A stretch of 61,055 bases of DNA from Oscillospiraceae bacterium (GCA_017419715.1 JAFOKO010000072.1:1-61055); one strand, 5' to 3'; counted from the stretch's first letter, positions 25,304 through 34,077 are shown. The notes: generated from the letters alone by a model not told the origin. Program-made: numbers and translations.

Positions 25304-27292
25304 TTGGAAAAAGGAAGATTTGAGGCACCAAAAGGAAAAACGAGCATGTCGTCTCAAAACGATCCATATATCATGTCGGAACGGCGCGATCGTTCCACGC
25401 TGAGCAAACTGTGGCCTGTGCTGGCCGCGGTGGCCGGTGTTCTCGCTTTGGTGGTGGGAATCCTGATCATAGCCAAGAGCCGAACGAATCACCCGGCTGA
25501 AACAACGCGTAGCACACTGGTCATGACCGGAATGCCCAGGGCAGACATTGAGCGGCGCTTTTCTGAACTGGATATGGCGATCCGCAAGGATCTGGTCCTA
25601 ACGCTGAATCCGGAAGGAAAACCCGGTGAAGCCACAGAGGAGCCGCTGGTGCTTACCTTGTCGGACGCCACCAGCGATGTGCATCTGGATCTGGTGCAGC
25701 TGGCTGCCGATTTGAACACCGGCGTCGGCCGCGAGGCCGAAGGCGTAGACAGCTATGTGCTCGATCCACGCGACTACCTGGCCTTTGACGAAGCTTCCTT
25801 GCGTGCGAAAATCGATGAATTTGTGGCGGAAAACGGAACGGAGTTTTCGGAAGCAAGCATGAAGCTGGAGGATGTGCCGGAGGACGAAATGCCGACGGAA
25901 GCCCCCACCGAAGCAAGCTCCAGCGAGGAAGAATCCAGCAGCGAAGAGCAGCCCACCGAGGCAAAACCGTCTGTGCCGCCCAAAATGCTGGTGATCCAAA
26001 CCAGCCGGGCGGGCCGGAAGCTGGACGCCAATGCGATCTTCCAGCTCGTGACGGATGCCTATGCCCAGGCGCTGATCGCGGAGAAGCCCGAGGAGGCCAT
26101 GCGGCCCAGCATGAGCTACGAATTCCTGGCCCCGAAGCCGGTGGATGTGGAAGCCCTGTGGAAGCGCTTCTGCAAGGACCCGGTCGAGCCGGAGCTGGAC
26201 ACCAAGACCGGAGAGGTCAAGGACGGGAAAGACGGCTTTGGCTTTGACCGCGAGGCCCTCCAGGCCGCCTTGGCAGCCGCCGGCCCCGGTGAAGAAGTGA
26301 AGACGATCCTCAGCGTGCTGAAGCCCACTACCGACGCCGAGGAATTGCGGGCAAGCTTGTTTAAGGATGTGCTGGGCGAGGCCCACACCAATCACACTGC
26401 TGTCTACAACCGCACCAACAACCTGATCCTCGCCTGTGAGGCCATCAACGGGACCATCCTCCTGCCCGGAGAGGAATTCTCCTTCAACCGGGTGGTGGGC
26501 CAGAGAACGCCCGAGAGGGGCTACCGCGAAGCGCTCGTCTATGTGGGCAACGAATCCAAGCCCGAGGTTGGCGGCGGCGTCTGCCAGGTGGCTTCCACCA
26601 TCTACTATGCAGTGCTCCACGCGGATCTTAAGACCACGGAGCGGGCGGCCCATACCTTTGCGGTCGATTATGTCCCCCTGGGCATGGACGCTACGGTCTA
26701 CTGGGGCTCTCTGGACTATAAGTTTGAGAACTCCAGCCCCTATCCGATCAAGATCGAAGCCTCTGTTTCCGATGGACAGGTCCATGTTGTTTTGCTCGGG
26801 ACCGAGTGGAAGGACTACACGGTAACGCTGGACTACAAGCTGATCAGCTACGACGATTTTGATGTTGTGGAAAAAGAAGTGCCGAACGACGGCACCTACT
26901 ACAACGGTGAAGTGATCACGACGGGCTATGTTGGCTACAAGGTCGTGGCTTACAAGTACCTCAAGGACAATGTGACTGGGAAAGAAGAAGAGGTCCGGAT
27001 CGGAACCAGCACCTACAATAAACGCGACAAGGTGATCGCCAAGCTTGTGGAGGAGACCACGCCTCCCACGGAGCCAACGGAACCCACGACACCGCCCACG
27101 GAGCCTACGGAACCCACGACGCCCCCCACGGAACCCACGACGCCTCCTACGGAGCCTCCCACAGAACCCACTGAGCCTCCCACGGAGCCTACCGAACCTC
27201 CCACAGAACCCACCGAGCCCCCCACGGAGCCTACAGAGGCTCCCACCGAGCCTACAGAAGCACCCGTGGAGCCGGAGCCGGACGGAAATTAA
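25304..27292 (+). CDS. VanW family protein with G5 domain and Pro-Thr-Glu tail
   Basis: A 662-residue surface protein. One membrane helix at about residues 37-58 anchors it; two peptidoglycan-binding-like segments follow, split by an acidic Ser/Glu linker (~195-225). The VanW domain is at about 380-480 (FNRVVGQRTPERGYREA, GGGVCQVASTIYYAVL), then a G5-like domain, and from residue ~585 a tail of PTEP/PTEA units. The TTG start is taken because GGAGGGAGAAATC lies right before it; the ATG at 25346 is an alternative. Function of VanW proteins is unclear; a role at the cell wall is likely. Confidence 0.88.
   Translation: MEKGRFEAPKGKTSMSSQNDPYIMSERRDRSTLSKLWPVLAAVAGVLALVVGILIIAKSRTNHPAETTRSTLVMTGMPRADIERRFSELDMAIRKDLVLTLNPEGKPGEATEEPLVLTLSDATSDVHLDLVQLAADLNTGVGREAEGVDSYVLDPRDYLAFDEASLRAKIDEFVAENGTEFSEASMKLEDVPEDEMPTEAPTEASSSEEESSSEEQPTEAKPSVPPKMLVIQTSRAGRKLDANAIFQLVTDAYAQALIAEKPEEAMRPSMSYEFLAPKPVDVEALWKRFCKDPVEPELDTKTGEVKDGKDGFGFDREALQAALAAAGPGEEVKTILSVLKPTTDAEELRASLFKDVLGEAHTNHTAVYNRTNNLILACEAINGTILLPGEEFSFNRVVGQRTPERGYREALVYVGNESKPEVGGGVCQVASTIYYAVLHADLKTTERAAHTFAVDYVPLGMDATVYWGSLDYKFENSSPYPIKIEASVSDGQVHVVLLGTEWKDYTVTLDYKLISYDDFDVVEKEVPNDGTYYNGEVITTGYVGYKVVAYKYLKDNVTGKEEEVRIGTSTYNKRDKVIAKLVEETTPPTEPTEPTTPPTEPTEPTTPPTEPTTPPTEPPTEPTEPPTEPTEPPTEPTEPPTEPTEAPTEPTEAPVEPEPDGN
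27055..27270 (+). repeat. In-gene tandem repeats encoding the PTEP tail
   Basis: About 215 bases of degenerate tandem units such as CCCACGGAGCCTACG, in frame, coding for (T/P)PTEP(T). The unit lengths of 6-18 bases allow easy expansion or contraction by slippage. The translation is a wall-spanning style spacer. Confidence 0.8.
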
Positions 27293-27301
27293 CGCCAAAG
27301 A

Positions 27302-27338
27302 TTCGCTCCAAACAGGCCAAACTCCTGTTTGGAGCGAA
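27302..27338 (+). terminator. Terminator of the VanW gene
   Basis: Perfect 15-bp stem TTCGCTCCAAACAGG / CCTGTTTGGAGCGAA with a 7-base loop, followed by ATATTTTTCC. Confidence 0.85.
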
Positions 27339-27390
27339 ATATTTTTCCATAGAACCGTCTGCAATTCTCCCTCGGCGATGCTTTGGGGGA

Positions 27391-27418
27391 TAGACTTTTT
27401 AAAAAAATGTGTTATAAT
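27391..27418 (+). promoter_or_regulatory. Promoter of lipoprotein gene
   Basis: TAGACT, 16-base spacer, TATAAT, 35 bases before the GTG at 27454. Confidence 0.55.
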
Positions 27419-27453
27419 AACATCGTTATCAATCTGAGCAGGAGGAAGCACAT

Positions 27454-27828
27454 GTGAAATCCATCAAACTGGCTGTGCTGCTGGCGCTGGCTTTGCTGAT
27501 CACTCTGCTGGCAGCCTGCTCCGGCGGCGCTATGAAGGCCGCTTCTGGCAGCTATGAGGGGCAATATCACAAGCTTGTCGGAGACGATATCAAGGAGAAA
27601 GGATCCTTCTCGCTGGTCCTGTATGCGGACGGCACCGGGATCCACAGCCGAGACGGCAGTGAGTTTGAGGTCACTTGGACGCTCCAGGGAGAAACTTTTA
27701 CCATGAAGGAAGCCTTCCTGGGCGTGACCATTGCCTATACCGGCACCCTGCAGGAGGATGTTCTGGATATCTTCAACGGTGATCCCGGCAAAGCCTCCAC
27801 CGGCGAGTATGTTTACAAGAAAAAATGA
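27454..27828 (+). CDS. Small lipoprotein, function unknown
   Basis: 124 residues. The N-terminus is a lipoprotein signal with lipobox LLAAC, Cys at about residue 22, so the mature protein of ~100 residues is lipid-anchored outside the membrane. The mature part (SYEGQYHKLVGDD, LVLYADGTGIHSRDG, GETFTMKEAFLG) looks like a small beta-barrel of the kind seen in DUF-type clostridial lipoproteins. The GTG start follows AGGAGGAAGCACAT; an overlapping ATG is out of frame and stops at once. Confidence 0.75.
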   Translation: MKSIKLAVLLALALLITLLAACSGGAMKAASGSYEGQYHKLVGDDIKEKGSFSLVLYADGTGIHSRDGSEFEVTWTLQGETFTMKEAFLGVTIAYTGTLQEDVLDIFNGDPGKASTGEYVYKKK

Positions 27829-27887
27829 TGCTTCCGGCAGTTCTGATGCCCGGAGCAACTGTACCAGGGATAGGGAGGTTTCCCGCT

Positions 27888-28676
27888 ATGTTTATTGACC
27901 GCGAACGCTATCTTTACCGCAAACCGCAACTGGTGGAGGTGATCTGCCAGCTTCGTTTCCCCACCATTCTTTCCATTTCCGCCCGGGAACCTGCAGAGTT
28001 TCAGGAGGCCATTCGCCGGGAGTTCCCCCAGTACAAGCGCCTGCAGGAGCAGGCCCAGCCCAAGCTGTCCGGCGCGCCCGGCAACCTTCGGGTGGAGGAG
28101 GGCGACCGGATCACCAACTACCAGTTCCTGTCTGCCGACGGCAAGTGGAAGGTCAATTTGACCAATAATTTCATTGCCCTCGCCACCCCGGCCTACACCA
28201 AGTGGGAGGACTTTGCCGCCAAGCTGGATCTGATCCTGGCCCAGTTTATTCCCACCTACCAGCCCGCCTATTTTGAGCGGGTCGGCCTTCGCTTCATCAA
28301 TGTCTTTTCCCGCAAGGCTCTGGACCTGGAGGGCGTGCCCTTCCGAGATCTGTTCCAGCCGGGGTATCTGGGCTTGCTGGCCGAGGAAGATGTCCGGGAG
28401 GAGAGCTTTGCCCGCTCCGGCCAGGATATTGAGATGTCCATCTCCGGCGGCTGCCGGGTCAAAATGCATGTCGGCCCTGGGATGCTTCAACGGGGAAATG
28501 TCAAGGACGACGAGGTCAAGTTCATCCTGGACGACGATGTGTTCATGAACGGCAAGCTTCCCGTGACCCAGTGCGCGCCGGCGCTGCAGACGGTCCACAT
28601 CCAGGCGGACCGGATCTTTGCCGGGGCCATCACCAAGCAGCTCCATGAGGCCATGGAGCCTGCAGAAATGCTCTGA
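27888..28676 (+). CDS. TIGR04255 family protein
   Basis: About 262 residues. The opening YRKPQLVEVICQLRFP and the central QPAYFERVGLRFINVFSRK are typical of TIGR04255 proteins, a family of unknown function found scattered in bacteria, often in accessory regions. No catalytic or membrane motif is seen, so it is probably cytoplasmic. The ATG at 27888 follows TAGGGAGG; an in-frame Met at 27825 overlaps the previous gene and lacks an SD. It is 59 bases after the lipoprotein gene. Confidence 0.78.
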   Translation: MFIDRERYLYRKPQLVEVICQLRFPTILSISAREPAEFQEAIRREFPQYKRLQEQAQPKLSGAPGNLRVEEGDRITNYQFLSADGKWKVNLTNNFIALATPAYTKWEDFAAKLDLILAQFIPTYQPAYFERVGLRFINVFSRKALDLEGVPFRDLFQPGYLGLLAEEDVREESFARSGQDIEMSISGGCRVKMHVGPGMLQRGNVKDDEVKFILDDDVFMNGKLPVTQCAPALQTVHIQADRIFAGAITKQLHEAMEPAEML

Positions 28677-28690
28677 ACGATTCGAAAGAG

Positions 28691-28730
28691 CGGGCCAGAC
28701 CCCTGCGCTTTGGCGCATGGGTCTGGCCCG
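28691..28730. terminator. Bidirectional terminator
   Basis: Perfect 12-bp stem CGGGCCAGACCC / GGGTCTGGCCCG followed by TTTG, between convergent gene ends at 28676 and 28736. Confidence 0.8.
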
Positions 28731-28735
28731 TTTGA

Positions 28736-30538
28736 TCACTGTGCCGCTTCGGCGTTGGCCGTAGGATTCTTGCTGTAATCGATCCCGGCGCCGAGATCAG
28801 CGCTGGAATGGACCACTTTTGCGCGTTCCAGCGCCTGCTTTACGATGGACAATTCATGCAGGACGGTACGCCATAACGCAATAAGGCCCAGAATGAGCAC
28901 GATGACCAGAAGTATGCCGCCGAAGCTGCCTAAGAGCGGCGCGGTCTGGGCCAAGCTGTCAAGTACAGCAATGATCGAAAGAACAAGGGAGGTCAAGCAA
29001 CACATTGATACGATTCGCCGATGCAGCTTGAGCAATCGTTCTGCCAGATCCCATTCGCCCAACTTCTCTGTAAGACGAATCAGCCCCATGATCACGCTCA
29101 GCATGACCGGGAATGGGGCAATGGCCCATACGATCTGAAGCAGACAGAAGAAAATAACGAAGACACTCAGCTCGATGCTCGTTTTTAGAATGCAATAATA
29201 GAAGGGCATCATAAATAGAATGAAAATAACATGAAAGATTCGGGTCAGGAGCTTTTTGCTGGAGAGAAATGCCACTTCATCCAAGGTGGCGCGGAGCAAT
29301 GCGCGCCATAGCAGCAAACAGGAGATCTTTCCAAACAGTGCAAGAGGCAGGAACATAATAAAAATGCGAAGAACAGAGGAAAAGCCGGACAGGTCTATGA
29401 AACCAAAAGAAAGAAGCGAAAAAAAGAAGAAGGCAGAGAACAAGGAAAGATAACACATCTTGTTCGCACGGAGCAAATAACGGAGACTGCGATAGGCGTT
29501 CGGGAAGCGCAAGTCTGTTGTTTCCAGATCTTCTTTTGAAAGCTCCACCGGCCGATCCTTGAAAAAGCGCTCGAGGTCGTACTCCCAGATGCTGTGCCAG
29601 GGCTTTTCGGGCTTCTTCGGTTCGGAAGGAGCTTGGGGAACGGGCGGCGTGAGATCGTCGTCTGTGTCGAGGGCGGCCTGCGCTGGGAGCAGCTCCCGGG
29701 CAACGCCCCGCGAGAGGTCCTTTGCGCTCCAGGTTTCGCGGTACTCCCGGCGAGGAGCTTCCGCCGCGTCCGGGTCATAGAGATCCACAACGACCGGACG
29801 AAGTTCCCGGGCCACGCCGGACCAGTCGACCTTCCGTTTCAGCTCCGCATAGAGCAGCATCTTCTCTGCCTGCCTCAGATACGAGATATACAGGTACCAG
29901 GCGTAAATCAAGCTTGCAAAGATTACGCTCCCCAGAACAAAGCTGATGGTGGTTTCAAAGCTGAGTGTGCCCGGGGTGATAATTTTGAGAATGAATGCCG
30001 AGGAAATGCAGAGCATCAAGCGACTGAACAGCGACTTTAAGGCGTCTCCCCGTTCGCATTCGTCCTGCTTCCGCAAGCGGAGCGCAAAGCGTTTGAGGCA
30101 ATTGATGATATCCAGCGCCGCGCAGAAGGAGACAGACAGTTCTACCATGCAGAGCAGAAGATAGAGCTTGTTGTAGAGCAGGATCTTGGATGGCAGGCCC
30201 TCGGTCTGATGCAGTGTCCGGATCGTGCTCACGAAAAACGCCATTAAAACGGTACTGAAAACGGTGACCAGCACGCCAGTGCCGCACAGCTTTTGGACGG
30301 GCAGGAACATTTCCCGGTCGTCCAGAACGGCCTTGCCAATGGCCAGCATGCGCTTGACGCCGAAGATAACACAGCCGACCCGGGACACCCAAAACAGCAG
30401 GGTGAAAAACAGCATACCGGAAGTCTTGAGCCAGGCGTCGGACAGCGCGGGATACAGCGATAAGAAGGCGGAGACCAAAAACAGAAGCTCCGCCGAGCGG
30501 ACCCGTTTGGTTCCCTCATAAGCATTTGGATATTGCAT
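28736..30538 (-). CDS. Large polytopic membrane protein with two PNAY modules
   Basis: About 600 residues. Two similar halves: each opens with a PNAY motif (residues 4-7, QYPNAYEGTKR; and 346-349, RFPNAYRSLRY) followed by several membrane helices. A hydrophilic linker (~230-340) between them is rich in Asp, Pro and Arg (VDLYDPDAAEAPRREYRE, SEPKKPEKPWHS). The next gene upstream encodes a half-size relative with the same start. The ATG at 30538 follows GGAAAGGAATACG; the longer reading has no SD. I do not recognise a known family; a structural or stress role at the membrane is speculation. Confidence 0.7.
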   Translation of the reverse strand: MQYPNAYEGTKRVRSAELLFLVSAFLSLYPALSDAWLKTSGMLFFTLLFWVSRVGCVIFGVKRMLAIGKAVLDDREMFLPVQKLCGTGVLVTVFSTVLMAFFVSTIRTLHQTEGLPSKILLYNKLYLLLCMVELSVSFCAALDIINCLKRFALRLRKQDECERGDALKSLFSRLMLCISSAFILKIITPGTLSFETTISFVLGSVIFASLIYAWYLYISYLRQAEKMLLYAELKRKVDWSGVARELRPVVVDLYDPDAAEAPRREYRETWSAKDLSRGVARELLPAQAALDTDDDLTPPVPQAPSEPKKPEKPWHSIWEYDLERFFKDRPVELSKEDLETTDLRFPNAYRSLRYLLRANKMCYLSLFSAFFFFSLLSFGFIDLSGFSSVLRIFIMFLPLALFGKISCLLLWRALLRATLDEVAFLSSKKLLTRIFHVIFILFMMPFYYCILKTSIELSVFVIFFCLLQIVWAIAPFPVMLSVIMGLIRLTEKLGEWDLAERLLKLHRRIVSMCCLTSLVLSIIAVLDSLAQTAPLLGSFGGILLVIVLILGLIALWRTVLHELSIVKQALERAKVVHSSADLGAGIDYSKNPTANAEAAQ

Positions 30539-30633
30539 AAAGGCGTATTCCTTTCCGCCGGATTTGCGCCTGAAAAAAGGCGCACAGTACAAAACTATTA
30601 TACACATGGGAACGAGAGATGTAAAGCACCAAA

Positions 30634-30663
30634 AACGCTCTCCCGCGCAAACGGGAGAGCGTT
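30634..30663 (-). terminator. Terminator
   Basis: Perfect 12-bp stem AACGCTCTCCCG / CGGGAGAGCGTT with a CGCAAA loop; on the minus strand it ends in GTTTTTGG, just after the gene ending at 30677. Confidence 0.85.
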
Positions 30664-30676
30664 GCAAGATGCGGTG

Positions 30677-31351
30677 TTACCAGGGATCCGATTCAGAGCG
30701 GTCCGAGCGGAGTTCATCCGAAGCGCCTGCCAGCGGGTCCCATTCTTCCACTTTTGCATGAGCCAGCATGGTCTTCGCCCGATGCAGTAAGCTGAGGTAC
30801 AGCACATACGAGATAAGCAGCAATACAAGAATGCCGACCACAGCAAGCACCAGGAACAAAGCTCCCGAGCCGCGCCCTTTTGAAGATGAGATGGCAGGGA
30901 TGAGCAGTAAAAACGGGCTGATGATCAAAACGAACATCATTGTCTTGACCAGCTTGCCGCGATTGCCTGTGCTGAAGTCATTCAGCCGCTCGGCAAGACG
31001 GATAATGCCGTTGACAATGAACAACATAACACAGAAGGAGGCGACCGCTTGCGCGAGGGACAGGTAGTTGTTATCGACAAAGGTGTTTACGACGCTCAGC
31101 ACAAACGAGAGCAGATTGGCCAGCTGGGCCTTCCCGAATATAGGCTCATCGATTGCGGCCCGGCCCAGCGCCAAAAAACGGAAGCAGGCAAGTACAAGGC
31201 TGATGCCGAGTATGACCCAGGGCAATGCAGAAGAAAACGCGTTGGAAAGCAAATTCCGTGCGCTAAGCAACAAGACGATGTAAAGAAGAATGCCAAAGAT
31301 TTCAGCCAAAAACAGCTTCCGAACGCCGACATATGCATTTGGAAATTTCAT
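30677..31351 (-). CDS. Polytopic membrane protein with one PNAY module
   Basis: About 224 residues. It begins MKFPNAYVGVRKLFLAEIFG, matching the start of the neighbouring 600-residue protein, and then has five to six membrane helices and a short charged tail (VEEWDPLAGASDELRSD). It looks like one module of the two-module neighbour. The ATG at 31351 follows GAGGGAGGAACTC. A terminator separates the two genes, so each should have its own promoter. No known family recognised. Confidence 0.68.
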   Translation of the reverse strand: MKFPNAYVGVRKLFLAEIFGILLYIVLLLSARNLLSNAFSSALPWVILGISLVLACFRFLALGRAAIDEPIFGKAQLANLLSFVLSVVNTFVDNNYLSLAQAVASFCVMLFIVNGIIRLAERLNDFSTGNRGKLVKTMMFVLIISPFLLLIPAISSSKGRGSGALFLVLAVVGILVLLLISYVLYLSLLHRAKTMLAHAKVEEWDPLAGASDELRSDRSESDPW

Positions 31352-31610
31352 GATGAGTTCCTCCCTCAATTTGATGATGTGTGAGAGCCGTACAGCGGCG
31401 GCCCTGTAGCATATTCCATTCTAATACATTGCAAGGGGAAAAACAATAGCAAAAGCTGCAAAAAAACGGGCAGGAAGGCAGCAAAAACTGCAAAACTGTT
31501 CTTTGTTCAAAGGGAAGGCAATTCTGAAAATCCCTCTTTACTTTTTCACTTTTTTGCGGTATTCTATACATGGAAGCAATCCCCACAATTTGTCTTAGGA
31601 GGTAACATTT

Positions 31611-32183
31611 ATGAAGTATGTATGTCCCGTCTGCGGGTATGTCCATGAGGGCGATACCCCTCCCGAGTTCTGCCCCATCTGCAAGGTTCCCGGCTCCCGC
31701 TTCACCAAGGTCGAGGGCGAGATCAAGCTGGCCGCTGAGCATGTGTTTGGCGTCGGCGCCAAGCTGGACAATGTCCCCGAAGAAGACAAGAAGTACATCT
31801 TGGAGCAGCTCAAGGCCAATTTCACCGGCGAGTGCTCTGAGGTCGGCATGTATCTCTGCATGGCCCGGATCGCCCACCGCGAGGGCTACCCCGAGATCGG
31901 CCTGTACTGGGAAAAGGCCGCTTTTGAAGAAGCCGAGCATGCCGCCAAGTTTGCCGAGCTCCTGGGCTCTGAGCTCGAGCCCAAGATGACCGCTTCCACC
32001 AAGGAGAACCTGAAGTGGCGCGTGGACTGCGAGTACGGCGCCACCCAGGGCAAGTTCGACCTGGCCGCCTGCGCCAAGAAGAACGGCCTGGATGCCATCC
32101 ACGACACCGTTCACGAAATGGCCCGCGACGAGGCCCGGCACGGAAAAGCGCTCGAGGGCCTGCTGAAGCGGTATTTCAAGTAA
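31611..32183 (+). CDS. Reverse rubrerythrin (NADH peroxidase-type)
   Basis: 190 residues. Unlike classical rubrerythrin, the rubredoxin module is at the N-terminus (CPVCGYVHEGD, then CPIC, four Cys for one Fe), and the diiron ferritin-like module follows with FEEAEHAAKFAE and DEARHGKAL. This reversed order defines revRbr, which reduces hydrogen peroxide with electrons from NADH in strict anaerobes. Strong SD TAGGAGGTAAC before the ATG. A terminator closes the gene, so it is monocistronic. Confidence 0.92.
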   Translation: MKYVCPVCGYVHEGDTPPEFCPICKVPGSRFTKVEGEIKLAAEHVFGVGAKLDNVPEEDKKYILEQLKANFTGECSEVGMYLCMARIAHREGYPEIGLYWEKAAFEEAEHAAKFAELLGSELEPKMTASTKENLKWRVDCEYGATQGKFDLAACAKKNGLDAIHDTVHEMARDEARHGKALEGLLKRYFK

Positions 32184-32268
32184 GGTACCAGGCAATAGGC
32201 AACAGGAGAACGCCCGCAGGGGTGAGCATCGCTCGTCCGCTTTGACCCTTGCCAATCAAACATTTTTC

Positions 32269-32296
32269 AGAGGAGAAGGAGCGATCCTTCTCCTCT
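32269..32296 (+). terminator. Terminator after rubrerythrin
   Basis: Perfect 12-bp stem AGAGGAGAAGGA / TCCTTCTCCTCT with loop GCGA, about 85 bases after the stop. Confidence 0.75.
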
Positions 32297-32328
32297 GTCA
32301 TATCAATTGAAAGGATGGTTTTCACAAC

Positions 32329-32649
32329 ATGAGCAGTATTTTGAACAACGCATCCTTGCGGGAGCGTCTGATCCGGGAAGGCCTGCTGGAAGTGGAAGTA
32401 TGCACGAGCCAGGAAAACGAACGCTTTCAAAGCATCCTGGAGGCAAGAGAGCCTCTGCCGGAGGGCGTCTACCGGACGGATGAATCCGCGTATGAGTTCC
32501 AGCGTGTCGTAGGCGGCATGCCGACGCCGGAGGAAGAACGCAATCTGCTGATGGCTCTACAGACACGGGACCTCAAAAGCATTCGCGGCTGGGTGACCTA
32601 TTTTGGCGTGATCAGCATACTCGGCATCCTCTCTTGGCTGGCACATTGA
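32329..32649 (+). CDS. Small hypothetical membrane-anchored protein
   Basis: 106 residues. The soluble part (LNNASLRERLIREGLLEVEV, EEERNLLMALQTRDLKSIR) is mostly charged helix; the last ~20 residues (YFGVISILGILSWLAH) form one membrane helix at the C-terminus. SD GAAAGGA lies 14 bases upstream. The function is unknown. It stands alone between two hairpins. Confidence 0.6.
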   Translation: MSSILNNASLRERLIREGLLEVEVCTSQENERFQSILEAREPLPEGVYRTDESAYEFQRVVGGMPTPEEERNLLMALQTRDLKSIRGWVTYFGVISILGILSWLAH

Positions 32650-32735
32650 TGTCATGCTGCAGGGCAGATTCCTTCTGCCTGTTTTGGCCGCGTTGAATTG
32701 TTTTGCATGAAAACGATTATCGAACCATATAAAAA

Positions 32736-32761
32736 GGCATACGGCACTGAAACCGTATGCC
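32736..32761 (-). terminator. Hairpin with minus-strand U tract
   Basis: Perfect 9-bp stem GGCATACGG / CCGTATGCC; on the minus strand it is followed by TTTTTATA. There is no minus-strand gene left to terminate here. It borders the integrase remnant and may be a relic of the same lost element. Confidence 0.55.
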
Positions 32762-32770
32762 CAAAAACAC

Positions 32771-33031
32771 ATGGCTCATTGCTGCCACACAAAGAACGCC
32801 TGCCCTAATAGCTGCATGAAGCGAGCATGTGTTTGCTTCCACGATCTTCGGCACACCTTCGCAATGCTGGCCTTACAGAATGGCGTGGACATGAAAACCG
32901 TATCCGCTATGCTGGGCCACAGCAACGCCGGGTTTACCCTGGCGACCTACACCCACACCACCACGGCAGCCCAGCACCAGGCAGCGGCCATCATGGGGAG
33001 CCTGGTGGGAGGCACTGTTAAGCAAGTATAA
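32771..33031 (+). pseudogene. Tyrosine recombinase/integrase, C-terminal remnant
   Basis: Only the last ~65 residues of a phage-type integrase survive. They include the catalytic-core boxes FHDLRHTFAMLALQNG (Arg), MLGHSN (His) and a Tyr in TLATYTHTT. The catalytic domain start, the SAM-like domain and the first Arg box are gone; the 5' 18 codons (MAHCCHTKNACPN) are unlike an integrase. It lies about 780 bases from the 3' end of a tRNA-Thr gene, the usual place of such integrases, so a lost integrative element is likely. Confidence 0.8.
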
Positions 33032-33111
33032 AATAGAAGAAGTTATTGACATACTGTTCTGCCACAATATAATTAGCATAGTAAAGCAATGATATAAGGA
33101 GGTAGGCATCG

Positions 33112-33606
33112 ATGATTTGGTATCCACCTGGTTTCAAGCAAAACCAGCTATTCTATTTCACGGCCAACTATCGCAAAAATGATGAAGAACTTCGTCGATT
33201 TAACCAGGGAAAAATTAACGCAAATGAAATTGTTTCGTTCGACTGTGCCCTATTCCAAATAATTGATATTTCTGAAGATGCCATTACTTTTCCAACCGAA
33301 GAGCTTCAGTACCTTGCCGTTATTGCAGAACCAGTTGAAGCATGCGAGAAACAACTGCCTCCCAGAAACGGATTCGAGTGGGTTGGATACGATTTGATCG
33401 AAGCGGGAATCAGCGCGATTACGGATTGTGGCGGTGACTTTGACAAAGCAATTACTTATGAGCACCTAAACAAGTTTGGCCTACTGTCATCATTCGAGGA
33501 AGCAAAGCAAACGCAGCGTCTATTGTTGCAAGAATATCCCGACGAACCTCACGCAGACTGTTCCATCGTAGCAATCTGGAGGTTTGGAATTGCCCCAAAG
33601 GACTGA
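33112..33606 (+). CDS. Hypothetical protein next to integrase remnant
   Basis: 164 residues, cytoplasmic, with no recognised domain. It reads as a real gene: strong SD AAGGAGGTAGGCATCG, sensible length, composition mildly acidic (SFDCALFQIIDISEDAITFP, GFEWVGYDLIEAGISA). The base composition is more AT-rich than the flanking core genes, and it lies between an integrase scrap and a tRNA gene, so it is probably cargo left by a mobile element. Confidence 0.6.
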   Translation: MIWYPPGFKQNQLFYFTANYRKNDEELRRFNQGKINANEIVSFDCALFQIIDISEDAITFPTEELQYLAVIAEPVEACEKQLPPRNGFEWVGYDLIEAGISAITDCGGDFDKAITYEHLNKFGLLSSFEEAKQTQRLLLQEYPDEPHADCSIVAIWRFGIAPKD

Positions 33607-33774
33607 CAAAAAAGGAACCGCTGGAAATCGGCTTTGGCGGTCTCCGGCGGTTTCCACTGTTATTTCGCGTTTGGGTCTTGTTTGGGTCACGCGCTTGACC
33701 CATTCGCTGACCCAGATTGTTTTGAAGGCAAAGTGGAGGAAAAACGCGATTTTTTTGGCTGTTTTCGAGCAAAA

Positions 33775-33802
33775 CACCCGATTTTCTTGCGAAAATCGGG
33801 TG
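33775..33802 (-). terminator. Terminator of tRNA-Thr
   Basis: Perfect 12-bp stem CACCCGATTTTC / GAAAATCGGGTG with loop TTGC; on the minus strand followed by TTTTGC. It lies four bases past the tRNA 3' end. Confidence 0.85.
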
Positions 33803-33806
33803 CCAG

Positions 33807-33882
33807 TGGAGCTACTGGCCGGACTTGAACCGGCGACCTGCTGATTACGAATCAGCTGCTCTACCGACTGAGCCACAGTAGC
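33807..33882 (-). tRNA. tRNA-Thr(CGT)
   Basis: 76 bases including encoded CCA. Acceptor stem GCTACTG / CAGTAGC, D-arm GGCTC..GAGC, anticodon stem GCTGA / TCAGC around TTCGTAA giving anticodon CGT, T-arm GCCGG..CCGGC with TTCAAGT. It decodes ACG. Own promoter upstream and terminator downstream. Integrase remnant on its 3' side. Confidence 0.95.
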
Positions 33883-33901
33883 ATTTTTCTTTTGCCTGCT
33901 T

Positions 33902-33930
33902 ATTCTACCACATTTTTTTTCTGCCGTCAA
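33902..33930 (-). promoter_or_regulatory. Promoter of tRNA-Thr
   Basis: On the minus strand TTGACG, 17-base spacer, TAGAAT, ending 20 bases before the tRNA 5' end. An inverted repeat (TGCCGTCAAC / GTTGACAGTTGGCGGCA) overlaps the -35 box. Confidence 0.75.
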
Positions 33931-34077
33931 CTATAAATTGTTGACAGTTGGCGGCATTTTGCCGTTTTTATGAATTGTCATGCGACTTTTGATTCCGATT
34001 CGGCGGCTGAGGGCGGATGCTGCCCGCAGGCGCATGCGTTGCTTGGAGCCCGCGGGCAGTTTGCTTGAGCAATGCCT

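Noticed and set aside
27055..27270. Regular repeats as a possible CRISPR array
   Set aside because: There are no unique spacers; the units are contiguous, in frame, and code for Pro-Thr-Glu.
25598..27451. A 617-codon minus-strand open frame antisense to the VanW gene
   Set aside because: Low-complexity translation opposite the PTEP repeats and no start signal; a shadow of the real gene.
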